5,940 nucleotides of DNA from Clostridium sp. SCN 57-10 (GCA_001725215.1 MEFT01000141.1:1-5940); one strand, 5' to 3'; shown: positions 1 through 5,758, counted from the stretch's first letter. A program made the numbers and translations. Notes: generated by a model from the letters alone, not told the origin.

Positions 1-882
1 CACGACGCCGACGATATTGCCCAGCAGGAATACGATGAAATTCTCGGCACCGCGCTGCAGAGACGCCATGTTGCGCGCAAACTCATCGCGAATACGTTCG
101 CCCAATGTCTGCGGCACGGGGCGCAGCGGCGAGTATTCATAGACCTCGCGCAGTGTAATCGTCACCGTGCTCATCGACACCTGCGAATCAAGGCGGCGCA
201 GCGTGCCTTCCAGGCTCTCAATCTGATAGCGCACATTGGAAAGCGTCGATTCAAGGTAGACGAGATTGTCAAGCGTCTCGGCTTTTTGAATCAGCTCAAG
301 CAAGCGCGTTTCCTGTACCTTCAAGTTGCGGATATGCGCTTCGGTATCGTAATAATAGTCGGTAATCTCCTCAACCGAGGAGCTGCTCTGCGTCACGCTG
401 CCAATCTGCCCAAGCTTTCCGCCGAACGCGTCAAGCCCTTCGGCGGGAATGCGCACGCGGTAGCTCGCAACGCGCGGGTCGTAATACTCACGCTGGTTTG
501 CGCCAAGCCCCGTGGTGCTGCTGCTTTCTACATAGCCGCCCGAGGAAGTGACCAGCGCTTCTAAATCGGCAAGCGACTTTTCGTAATCAAGCGTCTCAAG
601 CTCGTAGCTTGCGTTGCGAATCAGCTTACGTACGCTGCCCTCCGGTGCACCGCCGGGCTGCTGCATGTCGGGCGGAATCACGCCGATTTGCTTGCCGTCC
701 GTCGCGACTCCGTTCGTGCCTTCAGACTTGCCTAGCTCCGGCGTCACTCCCGGTGCCTGATTCGAAGTCTCCTGCCTGTCATTGGATACCGAAGGGCTCG
801 CGCTCTTAGACCCGCATGCGAAAAGAGAAAACGCCAGCAGCACGGCGAGCACGAGCGGCACAATGCGATGAATGCGCCTCAT
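1..882 (-). CDS. DUF4349 domain lipoprotein (C-terminus beyond window)
   Basis: Open from ATG at 882-880 to the left edge: 294 codons, no stop, so the C-terminus is missing. A GAGGAGG ribosome binding site lies just upstream (about 889-896). Residues 1-23 form a lipoprotein signal: basic start, hydrophobic core, then a lipobox-like L-F-A-C with Cys23 as the predicted lipidated residue. Residues 24-80 are a Ser/Pro/Gly/Gln-rich linker. From about 85 the protein matches the DUF4349 pattern: a beta-rich part (KLIRNASYELET, SYRVRIPAEGLDAF), the EEITDYYYDTEAHIRNL segment near 171-187, a probable coiled coil at about 183-235, then V-T-I-T-L-R-E near 240-246. A hydrophobic segment begins at about 282, as expected for the C-terminal membrane helix of this family. 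The protein is predicted to be surface-anchored; its molecular function is unknown. It is transcribed away from rpe. The family assignment rests on remembered motif pattern, not a search. Confidence 0.85.
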   Translation of the reverse strand, partial: MRRIHRIVPLVLAVLLAFSLFACGSKSASPSVSNDRQETSNQAPGVTPELGKSEGTNGVATDGKQIGVIPPDMQQPGGAPEGSVRKLIRNASYELETLDYEKSLADLEALVTSSGGYVESSSTTGLGANQREYYDPRVASYRVRIPAEGLDAFGGKLGQIGSVTQSSSSVEEITDYYYDTEAHIRNLKVQETRLLELIQKAETLDNLVYLESTLSNVRYQIESLEGTLRRLDSQVSMSTVTITLREVYEYSPLRPVPQTLGERIRDEFARNMASLQRGAENFIVFLLGNIVGVV

Positions 883-947
883 CGAAATTCCTCCTCTGTC
901 TATGTTTTGCCATTTTGACCGTCTTCAGCAAGATAAAGTTCCCTTGC

Positions 948-975
948 ATATTAAAATATTGTATAATGATGTTAA
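948..975 (-). promoter_or_regulatory. candidate promoter for the DUF4349 lipoprotein gene
   Basis: On the minus strand TTAACA (975-970) is followed after 16 nt by TAATAT (953-948), close to sigma-A consensus. It would give a leader of about 60 nt before the ATG at 882. It sits in the only clearly AT-rich patch of the gap. The match is good, but AT-rich DNA often gives such matches by chance. Confidence 0.4.
962..967 (+). promoter_or_regulatory. perfect TATAAT -10-like hexamer facing rpe
   Basis: TATAAT lies on the plus strand in the AT-rich patch. The best -35 candidate at 17-nt spacing is TTCCCT (939-944), which matches only three of six consensus bases; the better hexamer TTGCAT (944-949) is only 12 nt away. 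If active, transcription would start near 974 at the beginning of the inverted-repeat cluster and give rpe a structured leader of about 235 nt, or a separate short RNA. It overlaps the minus-strand candidate promoter. Confidence 0.3.
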
Positions 976-1025
976 GCATGGTGCATCGTCACCGAACAGA
1001 TCCGTCAAGCCGCGAGGCTTAACAT
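969..1025. repeat. 9-bp inverted repeat with alternative internal hairpins
   Basis: ATGTTAAGC (969-977) is exactly complementary to GCTTAACAT (1017-1025), enclosing 39 nt. Inside are GGTG/CACC (980-983 with 990-993) and AAGCC-GCGA-GGCTT (1007-1020), the latter with a GNRA-type loop. The GGCTT arm overlaps the right arm of the large repeat, so in RNA the two pairings are largely mutually exclusive. That could be a switch-like leader or simply an operator. I recognise no consensus of a known RNA family. Confidence 0.4.
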
Positions 1026-1030
1026 GAAGC

Positions 1031-1058
1031 GGGGGACGCCGCTTACGCGGCGTCCCCC
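1031..1058. terminator. perfect 12-bp GC-rich hairpin, terminator-like but without a U-tract
   Basis: GGGGGACGCCGC (1031-1042) and GCGGCGTCCCCC (1047-1058) pair perfectly around a TTAC loop. The stem is very stable, but TATCAAAACAGC follows on the plus strand and no T-run follows on the minus strand, so it is not a textbook intrinsic terminator in either direction. It may stop read-through imperfectly, cap a small RNA, or be a dispersed repeat. The hairpin is certain as sequence; its role is not. Confidence 0.4.
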
Positions 1059-1162
1059 TATCAAAACAGCAGCGGCGCGGGCGCGGGCAATTTTAAAAAA
1101 CAGGCTGCGCCCGACCGGCACGCCGGAGTTTTCCCGCCGCTGCTTCAGTATATGCGGTCGCC

Positions 1163-1179
1163 CGCCGTACGGTACGGCG
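1163..1179. repeat. 17-nt near-perfect palindrome upstream of the rpe ribosome binding site
   Basis: CGCCGTAC (1163-1170) and GTACGGCG (1172-1179) are exact inverted copies around a single G. The palindrome ends 11 nt before the AGGAAAGGA ribosome binding site of rpe. As DNA it could be a dimeric repressor site; as RNA it would fold a 6-bp stem. No regulator is encoded next to it, so the role is unknown. Confidence 0.35.
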
Positions 1180-1208
1180 CGCCGCAAACAAGGAAAGGAT
1201 GCTATTCT

Positions 1209-1856
1209 ATGGCAAAGGTTTCTCCCTCTATTCTCTCGGCCGACTTCGCTAACCTTGGGCGCGACGCCGCGTTCGCCGTCAGCGCGGGGGCAGACATGCT
1301 TCACGTCGACGTGATGGACGGGCATTTTGTGCCCAACATCTCGATCGGCGTTCCCGTCGTCGCCTCGCTGCGCCGCGCAACCGATGCGTTTCTAGACGTG
1401 CACCTTATGATTTCCCAGCCCGCCCGCTATCTTGAAGCGTTTGCCAAAGCAGGTGCCGATCTGCTCAACGTGCATTATGAGTCCGAAGGCTCGCTTGACG
1501 AGCACTTAAGCCTCATTCACGCGCTCGGCTGCAAAGCAGGCGCGACCATTAAGCCTGCGACGCCCGCCGAGGTGCTTTTCCCCTACCTCGACCGGCTCGA
1601 TCTTGTGCTCGTCATGTCGGTCGAGCCCGGCTTCGGCGGCCAGAGCTTTATGGATGGGTCGCTTGACAAGGTGCGCGTGCTGCGCGCCGAGATCGATCGC
1701 CGCGGGCTTCCCTGCCTCATCGAGATCGACGGAGGTATCGCCGCCGAAACGGGCGCACGCGCCGTTTCTGCCGGTGTCGATGTGCTCGTCGCGGGCAGCG
1801 CCGTGTTCGGCGCGCCCGACCTCGCCGCCGCCATCGCCGCGCTGCGCGCGCTGTAA
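1209..1856 (+). CDS. rpe: ribulose-phosphate 3-epimerase
   Basis: This enzyme interconverts D-ribulose 5-phosphate and D-xylulose 5-phosphate in the cytosolic pentose phosphate pathway. The 215-residue product has the usual family length and the TIM-barrel signature set: SPSILSADFANL near the start, H32-V-D34-V-M-D-G with metal and catalytic residues, D63-V-H65-L-M, the loop E139-P-G-F-G-G-Q-S-F, and I-D174-G-G-I with the second catalytic Asp, then a phosphate-binding V-A-G-S-A-V-F segment near the end. The start is fixed by AGGAAAGGA at 1191-1199, 9 nt before ATG. An in-frame ATG at 1152 would add 19 non-conserved residues and has no such site. The usual N-P of the G-x-x-x-N-P-x-T-P motif is K-P here (Lys115), a substitution that probably does not affect the assignment. 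TAA is followed 2 nt later by the next gene. Confidence 0.97.
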   Translation: MAKVSPSILSADFANLGRDAAFAVSAGADMLHVDVMDGHFVPNISIGVPVVASLRRATDAFLDVHLMISQPARYLEAFAKAGADLLNVHYESEGSLDEHLSLIHALGCKAGATIKPATPAEVLFPYLDRLDLVLVMSVEPGFGGQSFMDGSLDKVRVLRAEIDRRGLPCLIEIDGGIAAETGARAVSAGVDVLVAGSAVFGAPDLAAAIAALRAL

Positions 1857-1858
1857 CG

Positions 1859-2407
1859 ATGGAGCTACGCCATTTAACGCCTGACGATTATCGCACGTCG
1901 CGCTGGTCGGGCGGTGAAACATGCGAGCTTCTGCTTCTGCCCGAGGGCACAAGCTATGCCGAACGCAGCTTTTCGCTGCGCGTCAGCTCCGCCACGGTGG
2001 AAGATACGCACTCGGTCTTCACTTCCCTGCCCGGTGTGCGCCGCTTCCTTTCCCCGCTGGACGGCACGCTGCATTTGCGGCACGACGGCGGCAGCGAAAT
2101 TACGCTCGCCCCCCTCGCCGTGCACGCGTTTGACGGCGGCGCACACACCGAATGCACAGGCCGCGCCCGCGACTTTAACCTCATGCTGCGCGGCGTGTCC
2201 GGCTCGCTGCGCCATGTGCTCGGCGGCACGCAGACCTTGACGCACGACGGCATCTACGGCTTTTTTCTGCCGCAAGGCGGCGTGTGCGCCGTCAATGGCG
2301 ACGTGCACACCTTGCGCCCCTTTGACCTGCTCGTGCTCTCGCGCGGCAGGGGAGCATGTGTCACACTGCCCGACACCGACGCGCTCTGCTTCGACGCCGC
2401 GCTTTAA
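1859..2407 (+). CDS. HutD/Ves family protein
   Basis: The 182-residue product matches the HutD/Ves (cupin-like) pattern: an N-terminal L-R-H-L-T-P-D-D-Y-R-T with Trp16-S-G-G-E-T, then R-S-F-S-L-R-V-S-S-A-T-V-E (36-48), a T-S-L-P-G-V-R-R segment (55-62), L-D-G-T-L-H-L (67-73) and R-D-F-N-L-M-L-R-G (104-112). Family members are small cytosolic proteins linked to histidine utilisation (HutD) or cold-induced expression (Ves). Their biochemical role is not established, and no hut genes are visible here. ATG starts 2 nt after the rpe stop, and I see no Shine-Dalgarno sequence in the GC-only rpe tail, so translation is probably coupled to rpe. Its stop overlaps the stop of the opposing S1 gene. The family call is by motif; a function linked to pentose metabolism is not implied. 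Confidence 0.82.
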   Translation: MELRHLTPDDYRTSRWSGGETCELLLLPEGTSYAERSFSLRVSSATVEDTHSVFTSLPGVRRFLSPLDGTLHLRHDGGSEITLAPLAVHAFDGGAHTECTGRARDFNLMLRGVSGSLRHVLGGTQTLTHDGIYGFFLPQGGVCAVNGDVHTLRPFDLLVLSRGRGACVTLPDTDALCFDAAL

Positions 2408-3333
2408 AACAGCGTTTCAATGACCTTTGTCACGCATTCGGGCGGCGTGTAGACCCAACGGTCTATCTGTCCCGAGGTGATGTAATAATCCTCCTGACGG
2501 ATGATTCCGCCCTCCAACTGGGGCAGTGTATCGATGATAATCAACTTGATTTTCATGCGCTCCGGGATGATTGACTTGATGTACACGGCGACCGGCGTGC
2601 CCGGCTCCATGCCCTCGCGCCGTTCGGCAAGACCCGAAAGATTGGGCGCAAGCTCGACGAAAATGCCATAGTCCTCAACGCCGCGCACGATGCCCGCCAC
2701 CGTTTCGCCCGGCGCGATGTGCGCGATGTTCTCCTCCCATGTACCTAGCAGCTCGCGGTGAGACAGCATAATGCGCCCCGCCGCTACGTCGGCCCCCGTG
2801 ACCACAGCAAAAATATCCTGGCGCGGCGCAAACCGTTCACGTGGGTGCGAAATGCGCGACACGGAAATGTTTTCAATACCGATGAGTGATGGGTTTCCGC
2901 AGCCGATGTCGACAAAAGCGCCGAAATTTTCAAGATGCGTCACGCGTGCGCGAATGACGTCTCCGGCAAACAGGTTCGACAAGAAATACTGCATCGCCTC
3001 GTTCTGCGCCGCGCGGCGCGACAGTCGGTATACTCCGTTTTCGTCTACGCCGGTTACTTTGAAGCAAACCGGCTTGCCGACGCGGGATATGATGGCGATG
3101 TCGCGCGTTTTCCCGCTTTCAATGCCGCGCGCCGCCTCGACGCGCGGAATCACGCCGCGCATCCCGTTGATTGATACGGTCAGATTATGCGCCGCGTCGC
3201 ACAGCACGGCGACCCCCTCTAAAATGGCGCCGTCGGCAATGGCGCGCTCCATTGCGGCGGGCGACGCGGTATACCCCCGGTTTTGCGCCGAGTGCAGCAA
3301 AAGCCCCTCGGGCAGGTATCCTCCCTGCGGCAT
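2404..3333 (-). CDS. S1 RNA-binding domain protein (ribosomal protein S1-like)
   Basis: The 309-residue product is a probable cytosolic RNA-binding protein. Three S1/OB-fold segments can be seen: a degenerate one at about 35-95 (LEGVAVLCDAAHNLTVSING, then GVIPR), a canonical one at about 123-195 (V-I-R-A-R-V-T-H-L-E-N-F-G-A-F-V-D-I, S-L-I-G-I, I-M-L-S-H-R-E-L-L-G-T-W) and a third at about 208-268 (V-A-G-I-V-R-G-V-E-D-Y-G-I-F-V-E-L, L-S-G-L-A). A 40-residue tail rich in charged and aromatic residues (D-R-W-V-Y-T-P-P-E-C) resembles the tail of S1-like proteins in Clostridia. It is shorter than full ribosomal S1 of many bacteria (about 550 residues). The start is supported by AAGGAGG (3347-3341), 7 nt from ATG. 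It is divergent from DUF951 and convergent with the HutD gene, with four shared bases. It is probably an S1 paralogue of unknown specific role; a role in translation or mRNA binding is inferred. Confidence 0.9.
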   Translation of the reverse strand: MPQGGYLPEGLLLHSAQNRGYTASPAAMERAIADGAILEGVAVLCDAAHNLTVSINGMRGVIPRVEAARGIESGKTRDIAIISRVGKPVCFKVTGVDENGVYRLSRRAAQNEAMQYFLSNLFAGDVIRARVTHLENFGAFVDIGCGNPSLIGIENISVSRISHPRERFAPRQDIFAVVTGADVAAGRIMLSHRELLGTWEENIAHIAPGETVAGIVRGVEDYGIFVELAPNLSGLAERREGMEPGTPVAVYIKSIIPERMKIKLIIIDTLPQLEGGIIRQEDYYITSGQIDRWVYTPPECVTKVIETLF

Positions 3334-3364
3334 ATGAAATCCTCCTTCATAAACGTGTGTGGGA

Positions 3365-3394
3365 TATATATGCCGCGAGAAGGAAAAACTTGAA
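3365..3394 (-). promoter_or_regulatory. candidate promoter for the S1-domain gene
   Basis: On the minus strand TTCAAG (3394-3389) is followed after 18 nt by TATATA (3370-3365), giving a leader of about 25 nt that contains the AAGGAGG site before ATG at 3333. Its -35 element occupies nearly the same bases as that of the divergent plus-strand promoter. Confidence 0.45.
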
Positions 3395-3419
3395 TTTTAT
3401 CGATGCCATGCATTACAAT
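3390..3419 (+). promoter_or_regulatory. candidate promoter for the DUF951 / udp-lspA / rluD operon
   Basis: TTGAAT (3390-3395), an 18-nt spacer and TACAAT (3414-3419) match the sigma-A consensus well. The predicted start near 3426 leaves about 29 nt before the DUF951 ATG, with GGAGG at 3444-3448. No other promoter is evident before the downstream genes, which are coupled by overlaps, so this probably drives the whole plus-strand operon. Confidence 0.5.
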
Positions 3420-3454
3420 GAGAAAAACCGCCACGCGGAAAACGGAGGTGCGCG

Positions 3455-3646
3455 ATGGATATACAGGTCGGCGACGTGCTGACGATGAAAAAGCCCCATC
3501 CCTGCGGCGCGCACGCCTTTCTGGTGCTGCGCACCGGCATGGACTTCCGCCTGCGCTGCATAAGCTGCGGGCGCGAATTTATGGTGGCGCGCGTCAAAGC
3601 GGAGAAAAACATCAAGTCGGTCGACAAAACCGGAAGGAGCGAATGA
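3455..3646 (+). CDS. DUF951 family protein (YyzM-like, putative zinc-binding)
   Basis: The 63-residue product is of normal DUF951 length. It begins M-D-I-Q-V-G-D-V-L and continues with the family signature K-K-P-H-P-C17-G, a strand [11 protein letters not shown], then C35-I-S-C38-G-R and a basic C-terminal part. The three Cys plus His15 could bind zinc in a small knuckle; this is inferred from residue pattern. The cellular role is unknown. The start is set by GGAGG at 3444-3448, 6 nt before ATG; an in-frame start further upstream has no support. The stop TGA (3644-3646) sits 2 nt before the preferred ATG of the phosphorylase gene, and its last codons contain that gene's AGGAG site. It is the first gene of the operon. 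Confidence 0.9.
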   Translation: MDIQVGDVLTMKKPHPCGAHAFLVLRTGMDFRLRCISCGREFMVARVKAEKNIKSVDKTGRSE

Positions 3647-3648
3647 GC

Positions 3649-4845
3649 ATGGTGCTTCCCGAAGAACGAAAAATGCACATCGCGGCGCGCGCCGGCGAGG
3701 TGGGGCGCTATTGTCTGCTGCCCGGCGACCCCGGTCGGTGCGAGAGCATTGCAGCGCATTTTGATAACCCGGTGCTCGTCGCGCGCAACCGCGAATTTGT
3801 TACCTACACAGGTACGCTGCTCGGCGAGCGCGTTTCGGTTTGCTCGACGGGCATCGGCGGCCCCTCGGCCGCCATTGCTGTGGAAGAGCTGTTTCAGTGC
3901 GGCGCGGACACGTTTTTGCGCGTCGGCACCTGCGGCGGCGTGTCGCTCGACGTATGCGGCGGCGACGTCGTCGTCGCGACGGCGGCCATTCGGCAGGAGG
4001 GCACGGCGCTGCATTATGTGCCCATCGAGTTTCCCGCCGTGTCAAACCTCGATGCGGCGCTCGCACTGCGCGAAAGCGCGCGTGAGCTCTCTCTGCGCTG
4101 CCACTGCGGCGTTGTGCAGTCGAAGGACTCGTTTTACGGGCAGCATTCGCCGCAGCGTATGCCCGTCGCGCAGGAGCTTTTGCAGAAATGGGAGGCATGG
4201 AAGCGCGCGGGCTGCCTCGCAAGCGAGATGGCATGTGCCGCCGTTTTCGTGGTATCGTCGGTGCTCGGCGCGCGCGCCGGTGCGGTGTTCACCGTGCTGT
4301 GGAACCAAGAGCGCGCCGCCGCCGGTCTGCCGGACGGCAGAGCGGATTCCGCCGACTCGGCTGTCGCCGTTGCCATCGGCGCGGTCAGGCGCTTCATCGA
4401 CCAGCTCGTGAAATACTGGGCGGTGGCATCCCTCGCACCAGTCGGCTCACTGCCGCTTATCCCCGGCCTTCTTGGACTTTTGTATACACAAAACACAGGT
4501 GCCGCCTTTTCTATGCTGAGCGGTGCGCGCTGGTTTTTCGTGCCGCTCACCATCGTGCTCGTCGGCGCGATGATCTGGGCGCTGCGCAAAAACTTTGTCC
4601 GCAACCTGTTTGGCAAAATCGCCGTTGCCTTCGTCATGGGCGGTGCCATTGGAAATTTCATCGACCGCCTGCTGCACGGCTATGTCGTCGATATGTTCGA
4701 GTTTCAATTTGTACGCTTCGCCATTTTTAACGTTGCCGACATTTTCATTACAGTTGGCGGCGCGATGGCCGTCATCTACTTCCTGTTTATGGACGACAAG
4801 CTGCGGGAAGCCGGGGAGGATACCCATGACGCGCCGCACGCTTGA
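3649..4845 (+). CDS. udp/lspA: in-frame fusion: uridine phosphorylase + signal peptidase II (first membrane helix missing)
   Basis: One uninterrupted 398-residue frame joins two unrelated enzymes. Residues 1-250 are a PNP/UDP family nucleoside phosphorylase (uridine + phosphate to uracil + ribose 1-phosphate): P-G-D-P-G-R30 and R91-V-G-T94 for phosphate, S-K-D-S-F162-Y-G-Q near the base pocket, and a final helix ([13 protein letters not shown]) that lines up with the end of E. coli Udp (253 residues). The ribose-binding E-M-E motif reads E193-M-A195. Residues 251-398 are lipoprotein signal peptidase Lsp[18 protein letters not shown], three membrane helices (about 295-312, 321-338, 360-380), and catalytic Asp339 (G-N-F-I-D-R) and Asp364 (F-N-V-A-D). 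The usual first LspA helix is absent. ATG at 3649 is preferred because AAGGAG (3634-3639) lies 9 nt away; ATG at 3643, overlapping the DUF951 stop, is the alternative. The rluD-type gene follows, the usual lspA neighbour. LspA activity is doubtful; an assembly error is possible. Confidence 0.85.
   Translation: MVLPEERKMHIAARAGEVGRYCLLPGDPGRCESIAAHFDNPVLVARNREFVTYTGTLLGERVSVCSTGIGGPSAAIAVEELFQCGADTFLRVGTCGGVSLDVCGGDVVVATAAIRQEGTALHYVPIEFPAVSNLDAALALRESARELSLRCHCGVVQSKDSFYGQHSPQRMPVAQELLQKWEAWKRAGCLASEMACAAVFVVSSVLGARAGAVFTVLWNQERAAAGLPDGRADSADSAVAVAIGAVRRFIDQLVKYWAVASLAPVGSLPLIPGLLGLLYTQNTGAAFSMLSGARWFFVPLTIVLVGAMIWALRKNFVRNLFGKIAVAFVMGGAIGNFIDRLLHGYVVDMFEFQFVRFAIFNVADIFITVGGAMAVIYFLFMDDKLREAGEDTHDAPHA
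4396..4401 (+). other. junction between uridine phosphorylase and LspA coding parts
   Basis: The codons Ile250 (4396-4398) and Asp251 (4399-4401) mark where the phosphorylase pattern ends and the LspA pattern begins. The phosphorylase is complete to its last helix, while LspA lacks roughly its first 15-25 residues and any start codon of its own before the D-Q-L motif. The simplest explanation is loss of the udp stop, the spacer and the first lspA codons in a deletion that happened to preserve frame. The break could lie a few codons to either side. Confidence 0.6.
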
Positions 4846-5758
4846 GGTAGCTCCCGAGCACGACGGCGCGCGCATCGACGCATTTTTGTCGAGCGCGCTG
4901 CCTGAGCTTTCGCGCTCGGCGGCGCAGCGTCTGTGTGAAGACGGACTGGTGATGCTGTGCGGCGCGCCTGCGCGCAAGAACGCACGCGTCTCGGCGGGCG
5001 ATACGGTGGAATGCACGCTGCCCAAGCCGCGCCCCTGCGACGCGGTGCCGCAGGACATTCCGCTTTCGGTCATTTATGAAGATGATGACGTGCTCGTGAT
5101 CGACAAGCCGCGCGGCATGGTCGTGCATCCCGCCGCCGGAAACTGGGACGGCACGGTGGTCAACGCTGTGCTCTCCCACTGCGGAGACTCGCTGTCCGGC
5201 GTCGGCGGCGCGCTGCGCCCCGGCGTTGTCCACCGCATTGACAAAGACACGTCGGGTTTGCTCATCCTTGCCAAAAATGACGCAGCGCACCTTGCACTGT
5301 CCGCGCAGCTGCACGACCACTCGCTTGCGCGCGAATACGAGGCCGTGGTATGCGGCACGCTGCGCGAAGACCGCGGCACGGTTGACGCGCCCCTCGCGCG
5401 CAGCACGCGCGACCGCAAAAAAATCGCCGTCACGCATGACGGCACGGGGCGCAGAGCCGTGACCCATTACGAGGTGCTCGCGCGCTATCCCGGCTATACG
5501 CATGTGCTCTGCCGCCTTGAAACGGGGCGCACGCACCAGATCCGCGTGCACATGGCGCACCTCGGCCATCCCGTGGCGGGCGATCCGGTTTACGGTCCGA
5601 AGCACGACAAAACCGGGCTCTGCGGGCAATGCCTGCACGCGCGCAGGCTGCGCTTTGTCCACCCCTCGACGGGCGAGCGGATGACGCTTGAATGTCCGCT
5701 GCCCGATTATTTCACGGCGTTTCTCAAAAAACTCGGCGCGGAGGGTGCGCATGGGTAA
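4826..5758 (+). CDS. rluD: RluA/RluD family 23S rRNA pseudouridine synthase
   Basis: The enzyme converts specific uridines in RNA, probably large-subunit rRNA, to pseudouridine in the cytosol. The 310-residue product has the normal family length. An N-terminal S4 domain spans about 14-62 ([17 protein letters not shown]). The catalytic domain follows: [13 protein letters not shown] (83-95), G-M-V-V-H-P (97-102), the signature H136-R-I-D139-K-D-T-S-G-L with catalytic Asp139, then [10 protein letters not shown] and G-D-P-V-Y-G. GGGGAGG (4813-4819) lies 6 nt before ATG. The gene starts 20 nt inside the end of the LspA part, so translation is probably coupled; lspA followed by an RluD-type gene is a common Firmicutes arrangement. 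The exact target uridines (RluD, RluA or RluC-like) cannot be told from sequence alone. Confidence 0.93.
   Translation: MTRRTLEVAPEHDGARIDAFLSSALPELSRSAAQRLCEDGLVMLCGAPARKNARVSAGDTVECTLPKPRPCDAVPQDIPLSVIYEDDDVLVIDKPRGMVVHPAAGNWDGTVVNAVLSHCGDSLSGVGGALRPGVVHRIDKDTSGLLILAKNDAAHLALSAQLHDHSLAREYEAVVCGTLREDRGTVDAPLARSTRDRKKIAVTHDGTGRRAVTHYEVLARYPGYTHVLCRLETGRTHQIRVHMAHLGHPVAGDPVYGPKHDKTGLCGQCLHARRLRFVHPSTGERMTLECPLPDYFTAFLKKLGAEGAHG

Larger units (their letters stand above)
883..1208. other. gene-free divergent intergenic region with multiple inverted repeats
   Basis: This 326-bp gap separates the minus-strand lipoprotein gene from plus-strand rpe. No reading frame in it has both a ribosome binding site and a recognisable product. 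It holds an AT-rich promoter-like patch (about 944-975), a 9-bp inverted repeat (969-977 with 1017-1025), two small hairpins inside that repeat (980-993 and 1007-1020), a perfect 12-bp hairpin (1031-1058), a 7-bp inverted repeat around an A/T-rich loop (1078-1084 with 1107-1113), and a 17-nt near-palindrome (1163-1179) shortly before the rpe ribosome binding site. It may hold promoters for both neighbours and possibly a structured leader or small RNA. I recognise no known riboswitch class. Confidence 0.6.

Noticed and set aside
969..1058. A tRNA or a known riboswitch class in the intergenic hairpins
   Set aside because: There is no cloverleaf with a T-loop TTCRA-type segment or CCA-side acceptor pairing, and no conserved core of a riboswitch class I know. 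It is kept only as an unexplained structured segment.
1152..1208. Upstream ATG adding 19 residues to rpe
   Set aside because: The added residues are not part of the conserved family start, the segment contains the 1163-1179 palindrome, and the good ribosome binding site is at 1191-1199.
1005..1325. Minus-strand frame of 106 codons across the hairpin and the rpe start
   Set aside because: It has no recognisable domain or convincing ribosome binding site, and it spans a perfect hairpin and the rpe N-terminus. It is best explained as chance in GC-rich DNA.
2771..3337. Plus-strand frame of 188 codons opposite the S1-domain gene
   Set aside because: The minus-strand frame has clear S1 motifs and a strong ribosome binding site. 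The opposing frame is Arg/Ser/Ala-rich with no family resemblance.
3403..3648. Upstream extension of the phosphorylase frame by up to 82 codons, starting at ATG 3403
   Set aside because: The extension overlaps the real DUF951 gene in another frame and has no conserved sequence. The AAGGAG site at 3634-3639 places the start at 3649 (or 3643).
4330..4400. A frameshift rather than a fusion, with the missing LspA helix in another frame
   Set aside because: The other two plus frames here encode Arg/Pro/Ser-rich sequence with no hydrophobic helix, so shifting frame does not recover an LspA N-terminus.
4399..4845. A separate lspA gene with its own start
   Set aside because: No ATG precedes the D-Q-L-V-K-Y motif in this frame after the phosphorylase. 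The first in-frame GTG falls inside the motif and the first ATG comes after the conserved N-T-G-A-A-F segment. No ribosome binding site is visible.
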